A stretch of DNA of 64,000 nucleotides from JAJFUV01 sp964384215 (GCA_964384215.1 CAYLLB010000003.1:62001-126000); one strand, 5' to 3'; shown: positions 8,675 through 17,593, counted from the first letter of the stretch. Numbers and translations are program-made. Notes: a model not told the origin generated them from the letters alone.

Positions 8675-9160
8675 TTGGCCACCTCCACGAGCAAGAAAGT
8701 GACGGTGCGGCGTTTCGAGCGCGAGGCGCTTTCCGGCTTCGTGAACCCGCAGACGTACCTGCAACCTGAAGGGGTAGAAGTACTTACGACGAACGGTGCG
8801 GTAAGCTTGGTACCCTACCAGGAGCTGAAGGCCGTTTGCTTCGTGCGCGAGTTCCTTCCTGACAATCCTTCGGCCGAGCGCAAGTCTTTCGCCACCCGCC
8901 CCAGAAAAGAGGGGCTTTGGGTGCGCCTGCTGTTCCGGGACGGTGACACCATGGAGACGGTCATGGCCAACAACCTGTTGCAAGTAGAAGGGCCTGGCCT
9001 CACCATTTCCCCGCCGGACCCTTATTCAAACAACCAGCGGATGTTCATCCCGCGCACGGCCCTCACCGGCGTGAAAGTGCTGGGCGTGGTGGGGAGTCCC
9101 CTGCGCCGCCGCGAAGAAAAGCCCCCCGCCAAGCCAGGCCAGTTGGAGATGTTCGAGTAA
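8675..9160 (+). CDS. conserved hypothetical protein, acidic small domain
   Basis: A 161-residue cytoplasmic protein I do not recognise as a characterised family. It starts at TTG with GAGGA 7 nt upstream. The body (residues 10-110) is rich in beta-type segments, for example VTVRRFERE, GVEVLTTNGAVSLVPY and LWVRLLFRDGDTMET, as in small barrel or PilZ/Sm-like folds; that is only an impression. The tail after about residue 135 is charged and proline-rich and ends LEMFE. It is divergent from xerD and convergent with the next small gene. Codon use matches the chromosome, so it is likely real and conserved in the lineage. Confidence 0.7.
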   Translation: MATSTSKKVTVRRFEREALSGFVNPQTYLQPEGVEVLTTNGAVSLVPYQELKAVCFVREFLPDNPSAERKSFATRPRKEGLWVRLLFRDGDTMETVMANNLLQVEGPGLTISPPDPYSNNQRMFIPRTALTGVKVLGVVGSPLRRREEKPPAKPGQLEMFE

Positions 9161-9186
9161 ACCTTCGGCTTCCCGCTCCGAGCAAG

Positions 9187-9525
9187 TTAACCAGCCGCCG
9201 GAGGTGCTTGTTGGGGCGTGCCGATGGCCAGGGGCTGGGCTTCCAGGCCGGATTTCACTTCCGGCAGCACCCAGCGCGCTTCTTCGAAGCCAACGTACTT
9301 ATAAATGCGCAGCTCTCCGTCCGCCGATTCCAGGACGTCGCCGACACGCAGGGCGCCAGGGGTGTCCTTCAACTCGGCCCAGAGCGCGTAAGTTCCTTCC
9401 GCGTTAATCACTTCTTTTTCTTCGTAGTCTTTTGGCTTGATGTTGGTGGCGCCGATGGTGTGGGGCGCCCAACGGAACTGTTGGAGTTGGCTCTCCTTCA
9501 GTCGCCATATGCGGTAGGACGGCAT
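9187..9525 (-). CDS. conserved hypothetical protein, 112 residues
   Basis: A small soluble protein of unknown function. It has no signal peptide or membrane helix. The N-terminal two thirds alternate short strands and turns (MPSYRIWRLKES, GDVLESADGELRIYKYVGFEE), and the tail is alanine/proline-rich. The spacing after the ATG and codon use support a real gene. It lies convergent to the 161-residue hypothetical gene and divergent from the HlyD-family adaptor. The shared 124-bp spacer contains an inverted repeat at 9543-9570. Confidence 0.62.
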   Translation of the reverse strand: MPSYRIWRLKESQLQQFRWAPHTIGATNIKPKDYEEKEVINAEGTYALWAELKDTPGALRVGDVLESADGELRIYKYVGFEEARWVLPEVKSGLEAQPLAIGTPQQAPPAAG

Positions 9526-9542
9526 ACAAAGATATTCTCGCT

Positions 9543-9570
9543 CAAAACATCTATAAAGAGAAATGTTTTG
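9543..9570. promoter_or_regulatory. inverted repeat in divergent promoter region
   Basis: CAAAACAT at 9543-9550 and its perfect complement ATGTTTTG at 9563-9570 are separated by 12 AT-rich bases. It sits 18 bp upstream of the leftward 112-residue gene and 80 bp before the adaptor gene, so it may be an operator for either. It could also form a weak RNA hairpin. Confidence 0.35.
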
Positions 9571-9649
9571 ATTTGGAACCGATCGCGCCGTTTGCGTATC
9601 TGGCAGAATAGGAATAGTCGAGCGACTGCTCTAAGAAGGAGAAACCGGC

Positions 9650-10864
9650 TTGCGGAAGGCGTTGCTGCTGGGGAGCTTTGCGGTGCTGGCCGTGGCCGCG
9701 GTTTGGCTGACATACGTCAGGAAGACGGCCCCGCCGGAGGTCGCCTTCACCAAGGTCAGGCGAGAGCGCCTGGTGAGCAACCTGGTGACCAACGGAAAGG
9801 TGGAACCCCTGGAGTGGGTGGCTGTCCGAGCCGAACGCAGCGGATTGGTGGAAAAGGTCCTGGTCGAGCGCGGAGCCATGGTCGCGCGCGGGACGGCACT
9901 GGTCGAATTGAGCGCGCGGGACGCGGAAGCCGATCTCGCGTCCGCCACGTCGCGCGTGGAGCAGGCCAGGGCCGAGTTGGACACTTTGAGCCAGGGCGGG
10001 CGTGCCGCCGAACGGGCCGAAATCGACGGTGAACTCGACAAGGTCCGCCTCGAACTCGCCGCCGCGCGCGCGAACCGCGATTCGCTGAAACGGCTCGCCG
10101 CTAAGGAGGCCGCCACCGGCCAGGAAGTGAAGGACGCCGAGGAGCAGGTAAGCCGCCTCGAATCGCAGGTGAGGGCCATGGAAACCAAGCGTGCCGCGCT
10201 AGTGGCCGCCGAAGACCGCCGCGCGGCCGGAGCACGGCTCAAGGAAGCCGAAGCCGCGGCACGGTTGGCCCGCAGAAAGCTGGAGCTTTCCGTGGTGCGC
10301 GCACCCATCGACGGCGTCGTGTATGAACTCGCGGTGCAGCGCGGCTCTTACCTCAATCCCGGAGATCCCGTGGCGAACGTGGGCCGCACGGAGAAGGTTC
10401 GCGTTTCCGTTTACGTCGACGAGCCGGAGTTGGGCCGCGTCGCCAAAGGCATGCCTGTCTCAATCGGCTGGGACGCGCTGCCGCAGCATCGCTGGCAAGG
10501 AACGGTGGAGAAGTTGCCCACGGAGATCGTCGCCATAGGCACGCGGCAGGTGGGCGAGGTGGTTTGCATCATTGAGAATCCGGGGCGCGAACTGCTGCCC
10601 GGTACGAATATCAACGCCGAAATACGTTCGCGGGTGGTCGAGAACGCGCTCACTATCCCCAAAGAGGCCCTGCGCCGTGAAGGTTCGCAGGTGGGTGTTC
10701 TGGTGCTGCGCGGCGAGCGGGTAGCCTGGCAGCCGCTCGCGCTGGGCGCCTCCAGCGTGACGCGCACCGAAGTGAAAACGGGCCTCAACGACGGCGACGC
10801 CGTGGCGCTGCCGAGCGAGCATTCGCTGAGCAACGGTTCGGCGGTGAAGCCGGTTATACAGTGA
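9650..10864 (+). CDS. HlyD/MacA-type periplasmic adaptor of an efflux transporter
   Basis: A 404-residue membrane fusion protein. An N-terminal hydrophobic segment (about 5-22) anchors or exports it. A split biotinyl-lipoyl domain flanks a long alpha-helical hairpin (about 95-215, rich in A, E, R and L). The returning lipoyl half carries VVRAPIDGVVYELAVQRGSY, and the barrel and membrane-proximal domains follow. The start is TTG with AAGGAGA about 7 nt upstream. No permease or ATPase gene adjoins it; the next gene is the convergent pirin. It is therefore an orphan adaptor, or it serves a pump encoded elsewhere. It is a distant paralog of the adaptor at 19913-21133. Confidence 0.85.
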   Translation: MRKALLLGSFAVLAVAAVWLTYVRKTAPPEVAFTKVRRERLVSNLVTNGKVEPLEWVAVRAERSGLVEKVLVERGAMVARGTALVELSARDAEADLASATSRVEQARAELDTLSQGGRAAERAEIDGELDKVRLELAAARANRDSLKRLAAKEAATGQEVKDAEEQVSRLESQVRAMETKRAALVAAEDRRAAGARLKEAEAAARLARRKLELSVVRAPIDGVVYELAVQRGSYLNPGDPVANVGRTEKVRVSVYVDEPELGRVAKGMPVSIGWDALPQHRWQGTVEKLPTEIVAIGTRQVGEVVCIIENPGRELLPGTNINAEIRSRVVENALTIPKEALRREGSQVGVLVLRGERVAWQPLALGASSVTRTEVKTGLNDGDAVALPSEHSLSNGSAVKPVIQ

Positions 10865-10875
10865 AGCGGCCGCAA

Positions 10876-11565
10876 TCAGGCCAGGTCGAACAGCAGCAGT
10901 TCACAGCCGTCATCAGTGACCATGTGGACCGCCGGCTCTTCGGAGATGGCGGCCCCGTCTCCCGGGCCAAGCTTGATCCCGTTGACCTCGACGGTTCCCC
11001 GCGCTACCTGCACCCAGGCGTGCCGCCCGGGGACCAGTTCGTGTGCGGCGGTGGACGCCGGCTTCATTCTGGCTGCGTACACCTCGGCATCCTGATGAAT
11101 GTGAATGGCGCCTGCCGAACCGCTTCCGGAAGCCACCGCAACGAGTTGCCCACCCGCCAGCCGTTCGGAAAAGTCCTGCTGTTCATAGCCTGGCTGGATG
11201 CCTTTCCGCGACGGGCGAATCCAGATCTGAAGCAGGTGGACCGCCTCCGTGTTGGAATGGTTGTATTCACTGTGGGTGATGCCAGTGCCCGCGCTCATGC
11301 GCTGCACTTCGCCAGGACGAAGGACGGAGCCGTTACCCATGCTGTCCTTATGCTCGAGCGCTCCCTCCAGCACGTAGGTGATGATCTCCATATCCTGGTG
11401 CCCATGAGTAGGGAAGCCTCGTTGCGGCGCGACGCGGTCCTCGTTGATGACGCGCAACGAACGGAAGCCCATATGGCGGGGATCGTAGTACTGGTCGAAG
11501 GAAAACGTGTGGCGGCTATCGAGCCAGCCGATCCGCGTAACGCCGCGTTTGGCGGCGGGTCTCAC
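10876..11565 (-). CDS. pirin family protein (YhhW-like bicupin)
   Basis: A cupin protein of about 229 residues in the pirin/YhhW family; relatives bind iron or other metals and some show quercetinase activity. The N-terminal cupin carries the metal-binding set in GFPTHGHQDMEII, with a later H-x-E around GITHSEYNHS; the second cupin lacks the histidines, as usual. Two GTG starts are possible. The one at 11574 overlaps its own AGGAG, while the one at 11565 has AGGAG at an ideal 8-nt spacing, so 11565 was chosen. It is convergent with the adaptor gene. Its biological role is not known from context; oxidative or flavonoid stress is often proposed. Confidence 0.88.
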   Translation of the reverse strand: MRPAAKRGVTRIGWLDSRHTFSFDQYYDPRHMGFRSLRVINEDRVAPQRGFPTHGHQDMEIITYVLEGALEHKDSMGNGSVLRPGEVQRMSAGTGITHSEYNHSNTEAVHLLQIWIRPSRKGIQPGYEQQDFSERLAGGQLVAVASGSGSAGAIHIHQDAEVYAARMKPASTAAHELVPGRHAWVQVARGTVEVNGIKLGPGDGAAISEEPAVHMVTDDGCELLLFDLA

Positions 11566-11611
11566 CGAAGGCACTCCTATTCGATTCGCCGGACCTGTCC
11601 CGCGATGCGGG

Positions 11612-12511
11612 CTACTTCGGCTCCGCGACGCCTACTTCCCGAAGCAGGGCGCGGACTTCCTCCGGCGGCAGCAGATCGCTCAACTGCGAGAACGCCCGGA
11701 AGGCCAGTTCCTCATAGCAGCGCGCCTGCCAGAAAAGCGATTCAGGCGTCTTCTCCCGGGCGACGGCGGCGATGATCTGGCGATAGTGGCCGGCGAGGAA
11801 CTCGCATTCGCGCGTGGGTTTGGAGCAATCTGGCTCGGCCGCCGGGGGCTTTTGCGCGGCAGCGGACTTCGATGCGGGATCCCCGTACAGGTCGGAATCG
11901 GAAACCAGGTTCGTCCAAAGGCGGGACGTGGGGGCGATCCTGCGCAACTCGGCCGCCCGGGCCCGGCCCAAGCGCACGTAACTGACCCCGAGCTGTTTCC
12001 AGGCGCGCGCCTGGTGGACGTCGACGCTGGTGTACCGCTCATAGAATTCCACGGCGCGCTCGAAGTGGCCCAGTTCGTAGTGCAGATCCGCCAGTTCCAG
12101 GTGCACCTTCCGGCTCCCCGGTTCCAAAGCCAGCGCGCGTTCAAAAGCCTCCAGGGCTTTGGCCGGCTGGCCCAACTGCCGCCAGCAGCTTCCAGCGGCC
12201 AGGTACGCAGGCGCGAAATCGGGATCCAGCTTCAGCACGCGTTCGAACTGCGCAATTGCCTCGCGGGGCTTGCCGGCACCGTCGAGCGCGAGCCCCAGGT
12301 TCATAACGAGGCCGGCGTTCGAGGCATCGTTCTTCAGCAGGTCCCTGTAGATTTCGACCGCTTCCGGGAAGCGGCCCTCGTCCATCGCGACACGGGCGCG
12401 ATCGGCCGCCCGGGACAGCGCATCGGCCTGCGCGGCGGCAAGCAGCCCCCAACCAAGCAGGAGGTTCAGTATAATAAGCCTTTTTGCGGGACGGTTTACC
12501 TTGCAGCTCAC
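11612..12511 (-). CDS. secreted TPR-repeat protein
   Basis: A 299-residue protein with an N-terminal signal peptide (hydrophobic core about 11-27, then AQADA) and four to five tetratricopeptide repeats between about 33 and 175, showing the W/L-G-Y-A-F-A-P pattern. A cysteine-containing C-terminal helical region follows. TPRs mediate protein contacts, so a periplasmic scaffold role is likely. The start is a GTG that overlaps the 5' end of the divergent symporter gene by 11 bp, so one of the two starts may be downstream of the one given. Confidence 0.75.
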   Translation of the reverse strand: MSCKVNRPAKRLIILNLLLGWGLLAAAQADALSRAADRARVAMDEGRFPEAVEIYRDLLKNDASNAGLVMNLGLALDGAGKPREAIAQFERVLKLDPDFAPAYLAAGSCWRQLGQPAKALEAFERALALEPGSRKVHLELADLHYELGHFERAVEFYERYTSVDVHQARAWKQLGVSYVRLGRARAAELRRIAPTSRLWTNLVSDSDLYGDPASKSAAAQKPPAAEPDCSKPTRECEFLAGHYRQIIAAVAREKTPESLFWQARCYEELAFRAFSQLSDLLPPEEVRALLREVGVAEPK

Positions 12512-14282
12512 ATTAATCGACTGGACTATTGTAGCTCTCTATTTCGCCCTGAACATCGGCGTCGGCTTTTACTACAAAGCCCGCGCCGGCAAGAGCGTGA
12601 ACGAATTCTTCCTTAGCGGCCGAGACGTACCCTGGTGGCTGGCCGGCCTCTCCATGGTGGCGACCACCTTCGCCGCCGACACGCCCCTGGCGGTGACGGG
12701 CATGGTGGCCCGCGGCGGCATCGCCGGCAACTGGCTGTGGTGGAACTTCGTGGCCAGCGGCATGCTGACGGTGTTCTTCTACGCGCGGTTGTGGCGCCGG
12801 TCGGGCGTGATGACCGACGTGGAGTTCTCCGAGATCCGTTACAGCGGGAAGCCGGCGGCTTTCCTGCGCGGATTCCGTGCCGTTTACTTCGGCATTCCCA
12901 TCAACTGTATCGTGCTCGGCTGGGTGAACCTGGCGATGGTGAAGATCCTTTCGCTCATCCTGGGGGTTGATAAGCTCACGGCGCTCCTGATCGTGTTGGG
13001 TATGATCGCGGTAACCTCGTTCATCTCGACTCTTAGCGGGCTATGGGGCGTGCTGGTGACCGACGCGATCCAGTTCTTCATCAAGATGACCATGGTCGTC
13101 GTGCTGGCGGTATTCGCCGTGCACGCGGTGGGCGGCATGGGAGCGCTGAAGATGAAACTGGCGGCGCTGGACCAAGCGCGCGGCATCGCCACCGGCGGGC
13201 ACGGCTCCGTCCTGAGCTTCGTGCCAGACCTCAACTCGGCCTGGATGCCCATGATCACGTTCCTCGTCTACATTTCGCTCAACTGGTGGGCGACGTGGTA
13301 TCCGGGCGCCGAACCGGGCGGCGGCGGCTACATCGCGCAACGCATGTTCTCGGCCAAGGACGAGAAACACTCGCTGCTGGCTACGCTTTTCTTCAATGTC
13401 ATGCACTATGCCGTGCGGCCGTGGCCGTGGATTCTGACCGCCCTGGTTTCCGTGGTGGTGTATCCCGGGTTGGCCGATCCGGAATCCGGCTTCGTCCTCG
13501 TGATGATCGACTACCTGCCGGCTTCGTTGCGCGGCCTGATGGTCGCGGCCTTCGCCGCAGCCTTCATGTCGACCATCGCCACGAACCTCAACTGGGGTGC
13601 CAGCTACCTGGTGAACGATTTTTACCGCCGTTTTCTCAACAAGAAGGCAAGCGACAAGCACTATGTGACCGTCTCGCAGATCGCCACTGTGGTGTTGACC
13701 ATCCTTTCGGCCGTCGTCACCTTCTATATGGATTCGATCGCCGGGGCGTGGAAACTGTTGATTGTCACCGGCGCGGGTACCGGCGGCGTGCTGTTGCTGC
13801 GCTGGTTCTGGTGGCGCATTAATGCCTGGAGCGAAGTGTCGGCCATGATCAGCGCTTTCATCGTGTCGGTGACGCTGCAGACGGCCGGCAAGCTGGACAG
13901 CGACAAGCCGGTCGATTTCGCCTGGATCATGATCATCACGGTGACCATCACCACGGTGGTCTGGCTGCTGGCGACTTTCCTTACCAAGCCGGAACCAGAC
14001 GAGGTTCTGAAGGCCTTCTACCGCCGGACCTACCCGTCCCGCTTCGGCTGGAAACGCATCGCCGCCATGGTGCCGGAAGTGAAGGCTCCGGGCGACGGCA
14101 TGTGGAATCTCCTCGACTGGATTTGTGGCTGCGTATTCATCTACTGCACATTGTTCGGCGTGGGCAAGATTATCCTGGGCCACCTGGCGATGGGCATGGG
14201 AATGCTCGTTGCTGGATTTGCAGCCGCCGCGGTCGTTTATTTCAATCTGTCGCACAGAGGTTGGAGTACGTTGTCTGAATAG
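12501..14282 (+). CDS. sodium:solute symporter family transporter
   Basis: A 593-residue inner-membrane protein of the SSS family, which uses the sodium gradient to import sugars, sugar acids, amino acids or vitamins. The first helix follows LTLIDWTIVALYFALNIGVG, then the characteristic EFFLSGRDVPWWLAGLSMVATTFAADTP region at about 33-60. About 14 hydrophobic helices can be traced, with a 50-residue cytoplasmic loop near 490-530. It starts at TTG. Its stop overlaps the start region of the secreted glycosidase-like gene, so the two are coupled: extracellular or periplasmic release of a sugar followed by uptake is the simple reading. The actual substrate is unknown. Confidence 0.9.
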   Translation: MQLTLIDWTIVALYFALNIGVGFYYKARAGKSVNEFFLSGRDVPWWLAGLSMVATTFAADTPLAVTGMVARGGIAGNWLWWNFVASGMLTVFFYARLWRRSGVMTDVEFSEIRYSGKPAAFLRGFRAVYFGIPINCIVLGWVNLAMVKILSLILGVDKLTALLIVLGMIAVTSFISTLSGLWGVLVTDAIQFFIKMTMVVVLAVFAVHAVGGMGALKMKLAALDQARGIATGGHGSVLSFVPDLNSAWMPMITFLVYISLNWWATWYPGAEPGGGGYIAQRMFSAKDEKHSLLATLFFNVMHYAVRPWPWILTALVSVVVYPGLADPESGFVLVMIDYLPASLRGLMVAAFAAAFMSTIATNLNWGASYLVNDFYRRFLNKKASDKHYVTVSQIATVVLTILSAVVTFYMDSIAGAWKLLIVTGAGTGGVLLLRWFWWRINAWSEVSAMISAFIVSVTLQTAGKLDSDKPVDFAWIMIITVTITTVVWLLATFLTKPEPDEVLKAFYRRTYPSRFGWKRIAAMVPEVKAPGDGMWNLLDWICGCVFIYCTLFGVGKIILGHLAMGMGMLVAGFAAAAVVYFNLSHRGWSTLSE

Positions 14283-16596
14283 GACACTCTTTTTGTTGGC
14301 GGCCGCGGTGTTCGCGGCCCAGGCTGGACCAGTCGAGTTCGGCAAGAAAGAAGTAGAAAGCGCCGCCGCCGCGCGTGGATTGCGGCCCGGCGCGATCCGT
14401 TTCACGACGGAAATCACTTCGGACGCCGCCGAGACGTACCGGATCCAGTCCGGCCGCATCGAGGGCGGCGACTTGCGCGGTTTGATGTACGGCCTGCTCG
14501 CCGCCGCCGACCAGGTCCGGTCGAAGGGTCGCCTGTCGAAAGAGAAAGGCGCGCCCGCGACGTCCCTGCGCGGCGTCCGGTACATTGCCGGCATCGGTGA
14601 CTTTGAGCAGGAGTGGTTCCGGTCCCAAGACGGATGGCGCGAGTTCATCCGCACTTTGGCGCGTAACCGCTTCAACCGCCTGAACCTCGTGTTCACATAT
14701 CCCGGCAATGAATTCGCGCCCCCGTATCCATACTGGCTCTCCGTACCCGAGTTTCCCGAAGTGCGCGTAAAAGGCCTGACGGCGGCACAACGTGAGCGGA
14801 ATCTGACCCTCGTGCGGTTCATCGCTTCCACCTGTGCCGAATATGCCGTCGATTTCACGCTGGGCATTTGGGAGGAGAAGGCGCGGCGCGGAACCAAGTC
14901 CCCGGTGGAAGGACTCAGCGCGGAAAACCTGGCTCCCTACAGTTACGCGGCCCTGAAGCTGCTGCTGGCCGAGTGCCAGGCCATTCGCTGCGTGCAGGTG
15001 AGGGGCGGCAGTAGAGGCGGCGCGGGTTCCAACGGCAAGAACGCGTTCCATGCCGTCGCCGAAGCGGGACGGCGCGTGGTCCTCGAGGTAGACAGCGATG
15101 CTTACGAAGCCGCCTTGGCTTCAGGAGCACCCGTGCGCCTGCCGCTGGAGTATTGGAGCCTCTGGGTTGACCACGAAAATGCCGCGGCCCGCCGCAGGCC
15201 GGGCGGGAACTTGGACCTGCTCGAAAGGCCGCGCCGGCACGGCGTTTTCTGGGAGATTGGCGCGAGCGGAGTGTGTTCGCAATTCGCATGGGGCGATCCC
15301 GAGGCGGTGCGGCGGATGATCCCGGCGTTGACGGCTTCCGGCTCCGAGGGCTTTGAAATTGACCTGGGGCACGCCAGGCCGGACGGCGGCGCCTGGCTCC
15401 CGCACTTCTTGTGGGGCAGGCTCAGCTACGATCCCCAAACGCCGGAGAATCCCTGGACGGGGGCCGGCGTGCAAGAAGCCTACCGGCAGGCGGGCCGCGC
15501 ATGCCTGGCGCTGGCGGTCCAGCCGCTGGCCAGGCGCGAACCCGTGGAGACCGCTGCGCGGCTTACTCAGACGGCGGTGGGGATCGAAGAGGCCCTGGCG
15601 CGGGCGGATGGCAAGGCGGCGGGCGCGAACGGAGCCAAGGACGTTGCGCGGCTTGCCCGGTATCGCGCACGCAAGCTGGTGGCCGGGGATCACCTGACGT
15701 ACTTTGACGAAACCGGCGACGCGAGGTCGCTCGAATCCGCGAAGCGGGAATTGCGGGCCGCGATCGCGGCCGGCGAAAACCTGGTCGAGCTGCGCGAGAG
15801 CCTCGCGGCGGATCGCCGGCAGTTGGAACGGATCGGGCAGCGTGAGCAGATTGGCGAGCGTTTCGGCCGTTTCGAAATGGCATTCGACTTCGGCATGGCC
15901 GTGGACGGAAGCGCCGTCGCGGGGCGGCTCCGCGGCGTCGCTCCCGGGACGCGCTACATGGAGACGAGGGGCTACGGCTGGACGGCGGAGGGAAAGCGCG
16001 AAGCGATGCGGCGCGGGAAGCAGCCGCCGGCCGGTGCGCTGTTCGGCGGCACGATCCGCGGGCAGGGCCGTCAAGTGTTCCGGGTGAAGACCGGTCCGGG
16101 CGACTTCACGGTGCTGCTGATCGGTCCTGACGGTGCCGCAGTCACGCGCAAGCTGCGCGCGCGCAACGACGTAGTGGACGTGGTGTTTGAAGGCGAGACA
16201 TGGGAAGCGGCCGGCGTGATTGTGAAATCGACGAAGCCCGCGCCGCCGCCCGCCCCGCGAGCGCCGGCCGAACCCCTTCCAAAGCCCGAGATCGAACACA
16301 CCCCGCCCCAGGAAGCCAAGCCGAATCACCCGCTCAAGCTGAGCGTGCGAGTGAAGCCGGCAACGAACGTGGCACTCATACGGCTGCACTATGGCCCCGC
16401 GAGCCTGCGGGAGCCGCTCAAGACCATCGAGATGCCCTCGGCAAAGCCAAACTTCACCGTTCCCGCCGCCGACGTAAGCGCGCGCTGGGACCTGATGTAC
16501 TACTTTGAAGTCCTCAACACGGGAAAGGGCACCTGGCTAGACCCCGACCCGTTCCTCGCGTCACCGTATTGCGTGGTGAAGGTGGGGGAGCGGTGA
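14275..16596 (+). CDS. secreted glycoside-hydrolase-like protein
   Basis: A secreted protein of about 773 residues. The frame opens well upstream, inside the symporter gene, but the first credible start is CTG 14275 (or TTG 14293), giving a signal peptide LFLLAAAVFAAQAG. GGAG lies about 9 nt before the CTG. The N-terminal region (about 20-100) resembles the small alpha/beta domain that precedes the catalytic barrel in GH20/GH67-type enzymes, with the GLMYGLLAAADQ helix. A TIM-barrel-like part follows (RNRFNRLNLVFTY, EYAVDFTLGIWEE). A proline-rich linker at about 655-680 leads to a C-terminal beta domain. I cannot point to catalytic acids with certainty, so the family assignment is tentative. 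It is co-transcribed with the symporter. Confidence 0.6.
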   Translation: MNRTLFLLAAAVFAAQAGPVEFGKKEVESAAAARGLRPGAIRFTTEITSDAAETYRIQSGRIEGGDLRGLMYGLLAAADQVRSKGRLSKEKGAPATSLRGVRYIAGIGDFEQEWFRSQDGWREFIRTLARNRFNRLNLVFTYPGNEFAPPYPYWLSVPEFPEVRVKGLTAAQRERNLTLVRFIASTCAEYAVDFTLGIWEEKARRGTKSPVEGLSAENLAPYSYAALKLLLAECQAIRCVQVRGGSRGGAGSNGKNAFHAVAEAGRRVVLEVDSDAYEAALASGAPVRLPLEYWSLWVDHENAAARRRPGGNLDLLERPRRHGVFWEIGASGVCSQFAWGDPEAVRRMIPALTASGSEGFEIDLGHARPDGGAWLPHFLWGRLSYDPQTPENPWTGAGVQEAYRQAGRACLALAVQPLARREPVETAARLTQTAVGIEEALARADGKAAGANGAKDVARLARYRARKLVAGDHLTYFDETGDARSLESAKRELRAAIAAGENLVELRESLAADRRQLERIGQREQIGERFGRFEMAFDFGMAVDGSAVAGRLRGVAPGTRYMETRGYGWTAEGKREAMRRGKQPPAGALFGGTIRGQGRQVFRVKTGPGDFTVLLIGPDGAAVTRKLRARNDVVDVVFEGETWEAAGVIVKSTKPAPPPAPRAPAEPLPKPEIEHTPPQEAKPNHPLKLSVRVKPATNVALIRLHYGPASLREPLKTIEMPSAKPNFTVPAADVSARWDLMYYFEVLNTGKGTWLDPDPFLASPYCVVKVGER

Positions 16597-16608
16597 GGGG
16601 GAAGCCAG

Positions 16609-16940
16609 AGCCCCACCTGCGGCAGCGTCAAGGCTAGCTTCCTCGTCAGTCAGCAACGCTGGCAATGGAGCTCCTAGCATCCCCGTCGCCAGTTCTCCAT
16701 CAAGACCGGAACGGTTTTCGCGGACAGTGCTATCCGTCTGGACAAATGGCACCCCTGCGTTTAGTTCGTCACCAACTGCAAGAACGGCGTCTCATCACGG
16801 GAGATCCACCGGGTACTCGACGTTACGCAGAAGACCGCGTGTTCATCTTCCACCACACCCGGCTTGTGAGGCAGGAGGCCGAAAGGGCGGCAAACTCGGC
16901 GGTTAGATCAAAGTCAATGAACGGTTCATCGGCGGCAGGA
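16609..16940 (+). pseudogene. degenerate IS1595-family transposase remnant
   Basis: Read in one frame from 16609, the sequence gives a C-x2-C-like start (SPTCGS), then RRQFSIKTGTVF and TNCKNGVSSREI ... VTQKTA, the hallmark opening of IS1595-type transposases (zinc ribbon, then RRQFSVKTGT and the helix-turn-helix). The next conserved piece, FIFHHTRLVRQE, is in another frame, and GKLGG followed by VNERFIGGR is in a third. There are TAG stops at about 16666, 16735 and 16904. The first catalytic aspartate of the usual V-D-E-T-F-I-G-G is now N. At least two frameshifts and three stops make it a dead fragment; the C-terminal half and terminal inverted repeats are not seen. Confidence 0.8.
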
Positions 16941-17056
16941 GTGCCTGTCGCATCCTATCCGCCCCTCATCTTGTGATCGCGACTTGACGTACCCGCACGC
17001 TACGATCAAGATAGAAGTCAATACGGTGTGAAACTGATCTTTTTCAGGGAGACCGT

Positions 17057-17415
17057 ATGGAGGGTGTTGACGAAATCCCTGGGTATGAACGGCAGATCCT
17101 CTTCAACCCGGAGAATTTGTATACGACGAGTGGCGGGGGCGCATTAACCAACTGCGTAGTCGAAGCAGTCACGTATGACTGGCAGAGCAGAGCACCAATG
17201 CTCTCTTTGCGTTTCTACAGCACCCCGTACCTTAATCGTAAGCTGATTGAAGAAGTGGCGGCACAAGGACAGCGCATCACGATGAGAAAACGGAGATCGG
17301 GGTGGCGATCAACCTTGGCATTGAAATGGCGCAATCACTAATCGAACAGATCAACGAAAAGTGGCCGGAACTCTTGCGGGCTGCTCAAGAGTCGGCCAGC
17401 GAGTCGTCTGAGTAG
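17057..17415 (+). pseudogene. frameshifted small hypothetical gene
   Basis: An ATG with AGGGAGA upstream opens a frame of 94 codons that ends at TAA 17339-17341. After about 17280 the coding-like signal moves to another frame, which reads EIGVAINLGIEMAQSLIEQ and runs to TAG 17413-17415. Joined, the two parts give a protein of about 118 residues with an amphipathic C-terminal helix. The frame change falls between about 17263 and 17281. Either one base has been lost or gained (genomic or sequencing), or the shorter product is the real one. The family is not recognised. Base composition is less GC-rich than the surroundings, as for the rest of this island. Confidence 0.55.
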
Positions 17416-17416
17416 T

Positions 17417-17593
17417 ATGCGAGTAAAGGGCCCAGCGGGTCTGACGTTCGGAAGGCTAACCGCTGTTCCGCTTCATCGCATTGATGAGAAGCATCAGCCA
17501 CGTTGGCTGTAGCGTTGTGAATATGGCAGAACGATAGTCATCCGTTCAAGAGGGCTGTTGAGTTGGAAATCGGGTAGCTGTGGATGCCTCTGA
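17417..17593 (+). pseudogene. remnant of a phage-type zinc-ribbon protein
   Basis: From ATG 17417 the reading frame gives GLTFGRLTAV, then PRWL, an in-frame TAG at 17510-17512, then RCEYG and finally SCGCL before TGA 17593. This is the pattern of the small zinc-ribbon domain common in phage HNH/AP2-associated proteins (FGRLTV ... W-L-C-R-C-x-C-G ... S-C-G-C-L). The stop replaces the first cysteine and Y replaces another, so the metal site is broken. It immediately follows the frameshifted gene and adds to the evidence that 16.6-17.6 kb is mobile-element debris. Confidence 0.62.

Noticed and set aside
13041..14897. A 618-codon reverse open frame over the symporter and glycosidase genes
   Set aside because: The forward proteins have clear membrane and secretion features. 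The reverse product is compositionally biased and matches nothing I recognise.
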